Shown here one piece after another: positions 4,555 to 7,622 of a stretch of DNA of 7,622 nucleotides (positions are counted from its first letter, which is position 1; each line of letters opens with the position of its first letter). Both the position numbers and the translations under genes were made by a program. A model generated the notes under the pieces. The model was not told where the DNA came from. It saw nothing but the letters and a program-made list of their open reading frames with translations, and did not search any database. Location: NCBI GenBank assembly GCA_002426275.1, contig DIPB01000075.1:6175-13796 (forward strand), given 5' to 3'. This DNA is from Firmicutes bacterium UBA5499. Its GTDB lineage: Bacteria; Bacillota; DTU084.

Positions 4555-5580
4555 ATGATTAGAAAAACAACAATTAAAGACGTTGCCAAAGAAGCGGGTG
4601 TCTCCATTGGGACTGTTTCTTATGTCATTAATAATTCCGCGCCAGTCAGCGCTGACACTCAAAAGAAGATTGTCAGCGCAATTAAGAAATTAGGATATCA
4701 TCCCAGCAGTATAGCTCAGGGGATGGCAAAAAGGAGGACCAATCTGATTGGACTTGCGGTACCGCAAAATCATATAGGCGCGTTCTCCGATTATATGATG
4801 CTCGATCTTTTGCGAGGAATTGCCGATGTGGTTACAAGCAGGAAGTTCCATCTGATTTTAGATTTTCAAGAAAACGAGAAGAATAATTGCAGTTACATGG
4901 AGATGTATAATTCCAAGACCATCGATGGGATGATCCTCATGAGCCCCAGAAGATTCGACAGGAATTTTGAAAAATTGATCGACGCCCAATTCCCTTTTGT
5001 AATCTTAAACAGCAGCATTCAACAGCCGTCTTGCTGCTGCGTTGATGTGGATAACGTTCATTGCGGTTATTTGGCAACCAAACATCTATTTGAATTGGGA
5101 CATAGAAGGATAGGATTCATTGCGCCTGATGATCTTCAGTATTATTTCAGCTTCGACAGGATGGAAGGATATCGCCGCGCGTACTTGGAGGCAGGAATAG
5201 CTATTGACGAAGATTTAGTGCAAGTGCCGCCTAAAGGGAAAATGGGAGCCGGTGCCTTTGCCGTAAATAAGTTATTAGGTTTAGCCGAGCCTCCCACAGC
5301 CATTATCGCGGGCTCGCATTGCATTTTAGAAAGCGCTTTAACCGAGCTCAAGCGCAGAGAGATCGGCATCGGAAAAGATCTTGGCCTCATCGGCATTGAT
5401 AATTCTCCCCTTTGCACTTGGGTGAAGCCCCAAATAGACGCCGTAGCGATACCAGTCTATGAAATCGGCAAAGAAGCGGCTGAGATGGTAATCGACCAAA
5501 TCGAAAAGGGTCCTAGTAGCCCCAGACGTATTATTTTACCGGGAGTGCTTATCAAGCGGGAGTCTGCAGTTTCCGTCTGA
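4555..5580 (+). CDS. LacI/GalR-family transcriptional regulator
   Basis: A 341-residue, full-length DNA-binding regulator, probably repressing its own operon until a sugar effector binds. Residues 5-27 form the LacI helix-turn-helix (TIKDVAKEAGVSIGTVSYVI). The headpiece continues through VSADTQKKI and GYHP to a hinge helix at 50-59, then the periplasmic-binding-protein-like effector domain from about 63 (NLIGLAVPQ) to LPGVLIKRES near the end. GHRRIGF (182-188) and LIGIDNSPL are conserved family segments. Three features depart from the usual pattern: Tyr23 where Arg is most common in TVSRVLN; Met57 at the hinge position normally held by Leu; and a Cys-Cys-Cys run at 160-162. It starts four bases after the upstream stop, with the Shine-Dalgarno sequence (AAGGGG, then AGGAAG) at the end of the permease gene. 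The best operator candidate is the palindrome at 2652-2665. Being last in the operon gives self-limiting expression. Confidence 0.95.
   Translation: MIRKTTIKDVAKEAGVSIGTVSYVINNSAPVSADTQKKIVSAIKKLGYHPSSIAQGMAKRRTNLIGLAVPQNHIGAFSDYMMLDLLRGIADVVTSRKFHLILDFQENEKNNCSYMEMYNSKTIDGMILMSPRRFDRNFEKLIDAQFPFVILNSSIQQPSCCCVDVDNVHCGYLATKHLFELGHRRIGFIAPDDLQYYFSFDRMEGYRRAYLEAGIAIDEDLVQVPPKGKMGAGAFAVNKLLGLAEPPTAIIAGSHCILESALTELKRREIGIGKDLGLIGIDNSPLCTWVKPQIDAVAIPVYEIGKEAAEMVIDQIEKGPSSPRRIILPGVLIKRESAVSV
5330..5339. promoter_or_regulatory. Operator-like AAAGCGCTTT inside the lacI-family gene
   Basis: The 10-bp core of the promoter operator (AAAGCGCTTT) recurs exactly once elsewhere in the window, here within codons for Glu-Ser-Ala-Leu. 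It is about 2.7 kb downstream of the first site and is palindromic with a central CpG. It could be an auxiliary operator for looping or roadblock, but could equally be chance, since it is two bases per side shorter in symmetry. Confidence 0.3.
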
Positions 5581-5741
5581 GATATTATTTGTTTGATTCG
5601 CGCGTTCATCCAGAGCTTCCAAAGAGATTAGCCATTACGGCTTCAATAGTCAATGCTGGGCAATGGTATTTATTTAATGCGTAGACTGCTTAAGCGAACG
5701 TCAATGCAGCTTAGTTATTTGAGTTGAGCCTAAATTTAGAG

Positions 5742-5761
5742 ACAGTTCTTACAGTTATAAA
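5742..5761 (+). promoter_or_regulatory. Weak promoter candidate before the PorV-like gene
   Basis: The 244-base gap after the lacI-family stop has no clear terminator. Near its end ACAGTT occurs twice, nine bases apart (5742-5747 and 5751-5756), and the second runs into TATAAA (5756-5761), a good -10 hexamer. No convincing -35 box lies at the right distance, so an extra activator or read-through from the operon would be needed. Confidence 0.22.
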
Positions 5762-5811
5762 ATTTAAATGTTGAAAAATCGACACTGGCAAATAAAACAT
5801 AAAAATGAGAT

Positions 5812-5827
5812 GGGAGGAATAGTTGTG
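5812..5827 (+). promoter_or_regulatory. Ribosome binding site that sets the PorV-like start at GTG
   Basis: GGGAGGA at 5812-5818 is six bases before GTG 5825-5827. The longer frame from ATG 5768, and the internal ATG at 5810, would put this Shine-Dalgarno sequence inside the coding region and add polar residues before the signal peptide. The GTG start gives a normal signal peptide, so it is preferred. Confidence 0.7.
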
Positions 5828-6700
5828 CGACCACGAGGAATGTTCGATGTTATTTTGTTGATTTCCATAGTTTTTGGAAATCAAGCGCTGGCTTCGACTT
5901 TGGGAGGGGCTTTTGCTAATTTTACTTCTGGAGCTAGGCCGTTGGCAATGGGCTCTGCTTTTACCGCTGTGGCAGATGATGTCAATTGCCTCAATTGGAA
6001 TTCTGCGGGTTTGTCCGCTCTTAACCAGTCGCAGCTTTCTTTATTTCATACAGATTTATTTAATTTTGGAATTAATCGTAATTATCTTGCCGTTGCAATT
6101 CCACGCTTGTGGAACGGCGCTTTCTCTTTAGGGGTAACTCAGACGGATTTTCAAGAGGCCTTGCCGTATGCTGAAAATATTATAACGGCCGCGTATGCCC
6201 GCAGCTTAGGGAAGAATTCGGTGGGGTTGAATTTTAAGGCATTAATTGCCAAAGGCGATTTTGCGGAAACAGGCATTCTCACAAAAGAAAGAGGCTTTAC
6301 AATAGATGTGGGCTTGCTGAGAAATGCGGGGAAGTTTAATTACGGGATCGTTGTCAATAATTTGTTATCGCGCCTCAATTGGCATACTACTTATGGCGAG
6401 ACGGAAGAATCATTGAGCGAGGCGCTTAAATTTTCCGTATCTTGCGGTTTAAGCTTGAAATATGACAGCACAACGCTTTTTGCTTTGGATTTGGAGGATC
6501 TCACAGATGCCAAGATCGTCCATTGCGGTTTTGAACGGTGGCTCAATAAAGAGAAAACAGTTGCCCTGCGCGCTGGCCTGGTGGGATCAAATCCCACGTT
6601 TGGTCTCGGCTTGCGCAAGGGAGCGTTAGTTTTTGATTGGGCATATGCTACGCACTCAGTTTCTAATAACCAGCTGTTCTCGGTAACGTATGACTTTTGA
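5825..6700 (+). CDS. PorV/PorQ-like outer-membrane beta-barrel protein
   Basis: A 291-residue exported protein expected to fold as a beta-barrel in the outer membrane. From the GTG start the first residues (RPRGMFD) lead into a hydrophobic core (VILLISIVFG) and a signal-peptidase site after NQALA. The mature start carries the family signature: GARPLAMGSAFTAVADD followed by an LNWNSAGL segment, matching the GAR..MG.A..A.ADD…WNPAGL pattern of PorV/PorQ (UPF0164-like) proteins, with Ser in place of the usual Pro. The rest alternates polar and hydrophobic residues with aromatic girdle positions and ends in aromatic FSVTYDF, a typical C-terminal barrel strand. Known members help type IX secretion or lipid/solute movement, but no other type IX gene is in the window, so the role is open. 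It is followed after 27 bases by another secreted-protein gene and is probably co-transcribed with it. Confidence 0.82.
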   Translation: MRPRGMFDVILLISIVFGNQALASTLGGAFANFTSGARPLAMGSAFTAVADDVNCLNWNSAGLSALNQSQLSLFHTDLFNFGINRNYLAVAIPRLWNGAFSLGVTQTDFQEALPYAENIITAAYARSLGKNSVGLNFKALIAKGDFAETGILTKERGFTIDVGLLRNAGKFNYGIVVNNLLSRLNWHTTYGETEESLSEALKFSVSCGLSLKYDSTTLFALDLEDLTDAKIVHCGFERWLNKEKTVALRAGLVGSNPTFGLGLRKGALVFDWAYATHSVSNNQLFSVTYDF

Positions 6701-6714
6701 TCTTGACGAAAAAA

Positions 6715-6730
6715 GGGGGGGAATAGCTTG
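6715..6730 (+). promoter_or_regulatory. Ribosome binding site and TTG start of the last gene
   Basis: A run of seven G (6715-6721) preceded by A residues gives a strong AAGGGGG site, six bases before TTG 6728-6730. No ATG is available before the signal peptide, so TTG must be the start; ATG-only gene finding would miss the N-terminus. Confidence 0.75.
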
Positions 6731-7622
6731 GGAAAAGTTTTTTTGGTTACTTTATCAGTGTTCCTAAGCCTGCAGCCTCTGGTGCGGGCGGGAGAGAATG
6801 CGACGCGGGAAGATGTCATAGCTTTGATGAGCGATCTATTAGCCGAGCAGGAGTCATCCGTGTCCGAGAAGCAAAAAAGGCAAGAAGAGCTGGCGGCTTT
6901 AGAAATGCGGCTCTTGAACTATAAAACAGAGAATGATCAGTTGCTAGAGCGATCGAAAAATATTCTAGAAGGCGCTGTTGAAAATGCTAGTGCGCCCAGA
7001 GATTTTTCTGGGACTGTATATTCACGGCTTTCCTACGATATAAAAGACAATGAGCTTACCGGCAGCGCCTATCAGCTTCCCAGACTGGCATTTCAACGCG
7101 TGATCAAGGGAGCGCTTTTTAAGCTTATATTTACGGGCAATCAGATCTGGGGCGGGACTAAAGGGTATCTCCCTTCTGAGCTGACGCTGCAGACCCATTG
7201 GGTTCGGCAGAATGCTCCTTATACTATAACCTTCGGCCATCAAGGTTTGAGCCTCACTCCGTTCACCTTGGGGAGGAATTTTAGGGAAAGCAACATTCTC
7301 AAAGACAAAAACCATTGGTTTAAGGGGATTTGCTTCAATGGATCTTTTGAAGGTATACCTGTGAATACTTTTCTCAGCAGACAGATTTCCGGAAAAGGTA
7401 ATAGCTATGACAGGATAGCCTTTATCTTGTGGGCAAAACCAAGAATAATCACAAATGGTGAATCTCAGCTTACATACCTGACTTTTTTTGATTCCCCGAG
7501 TTCAGCGGTGAACTCAAATCAGGCGGCTAAAAAATATGAGATTTTCAGCTTTGACTTTTCCAAGATGCTCTTTGTCTCTCAACAATTAGTCAGCATTCGC
7601 GGGGAGCTTGCGTCCAGCCGTG
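6728..7622 (+). CDS. Secreted coiled-coil plus beta-rich envelope protein, partial at 3' end
   Basis: Open from TTG 6728 to the window end (298 codons seen), so the C-terminus is missing. Residues 1-21 form a signal peptide (MGKVFLVTLSVFLSLQPLVR, then Ala), cleaved before Gly-Glu. Residues 25-39 (ATREDVIALMSDLLA) look like the final helix of an S-layer-homology repeat, though no full repeat is present. Residues about 40-85 are charged, heptad-like and coiled-coil forming (EKQKRQEELAALEMRLLNYK). From FSGTVYSRLSY (about 93) onward the sequence is rich in alternating strands, aromatics, Gly and Asn, as in porin-like barrels (for example GYLPSELTLQTHWV and YTITFGHQGLSL). This order, export signal, coiled coil, then barrel, is seen in outer-membrane proteins anchored through the periplasm; the specific function is unknown. 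It follows the PorV-like gene by 27 bases, suggesting one operon. The gene is real; the porin reading is inferred. Confidence 0.75.
   Translation, partial: MGKVFLVTLSVFLSLQPLVRAGENATREDVIALMSDLLAEQESSVSEKQKRQEELAALEMRLLNYKTENDQLLERSKNILEGAVENASAPRDFSGTVYSRLSYDIKDNELTGSAYQLPRLAFQRVIKGALFKLIFTGNQIWGGTKGYLPSELTLQTHWVRQNAPYTITFGHQGLSLTPFTLGRNFRESNILKDKNHWFKGICFNGSFEGIPVNTFLSRQISGKGNSYDRIAFILWAKPRIITNGESQLTYLTFFDSPSSAVNSNQAAKKYEIFSFDFSKMLFVSQQLVSIRGELASSR

Noticed and set aside
6391..7315. Minus-strand frames opposite the PorV-like and last genes
   Set aside because: Both are antisense shadows; the plus strand has signal peptides, strong ribosome binding sites and continuous coding.
1..7622. tRNA, rRNA, CRISPR array, riboswitch, replication origin or transposase
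   Set aside because: Looked for on both strands; no cloverleaf, evenly spaced repeat series, conserved aptamer core or transposase motif was seen by eye.

Overview
The window reads as chromosomal DNA from a diderm (Gram-negative-type) bacterium with mixed base composition. The evidence for an outer membrane is a PorV/PorQ-like barrel protein followed by a second secreted barrel-like protein. The lineage cannot be fixed from sequence alone. A FAD_oxidored-type flavoprotein, a LacI-controlled sugar ABC operon and PorV-like proteins together would fit an under-sampled environmental phylum (PVC/FCB or a candidate phylum), but that is a guess. Shine-Dalgarno sites are strong and start codons are often not ATG: GTG is preferred for both permeases and the PorV-like gene, and TTG for the last gene.

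Layout. (1) 1-1320, +: a GC-rich FAD-dependent oxidoreductase. (2) 1321-2771: about 1.45 kb with no intact gene of ordinary size. It is not empty. The minus strand carries at least three decayed reading frames: a small signal-peptide gene with an in-frame TAA, and two C-terminal gene ends that each need one single-base shift. Two hairpin terminators lie among them. (3) About 2591-2771: the AT-rich control region of the next operon. It has a tandem pair of AGAA-N4-TTCT palindromes, a sigma70-like promoter (TTAACA-17-TATAAA), and a perfect 14-bp palindrome with a central CpG over the -10 box, the typical form of a LacI-family operator. (4) 2772-5580, +: two sugar ABC permeases and a LacI-family regulator, tightly spaced as one operon. 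(5) 5825-7622, +: a PorV/PorQ-like outer-membrane protein, then a secreted coiled-coil/beta-rich protein cut by the window end.

How the parts may work together. The permease pair would import a sugar or oligosaccharide across the inner membrane. The LacI protein encoded last in the operon probably represses its own operon at the palindrome over the -10 box. The substrate-binding protein and ATPase are not in the window and must be supplied from elsewhere. The two envelope proteins could serve outer-membrane transport or export, but a link to the sugar operon is only inferred from adjacency.

No mobile element, CRISPR array, RNA gene or recognisable new multi-gene system is visible. The points most worth a second look are the cluster of broken minus-strand genes, the sharp composition change near 2590 that coincides with the truncated end of one of them, and the layered promoter architecture of the ABC operon.
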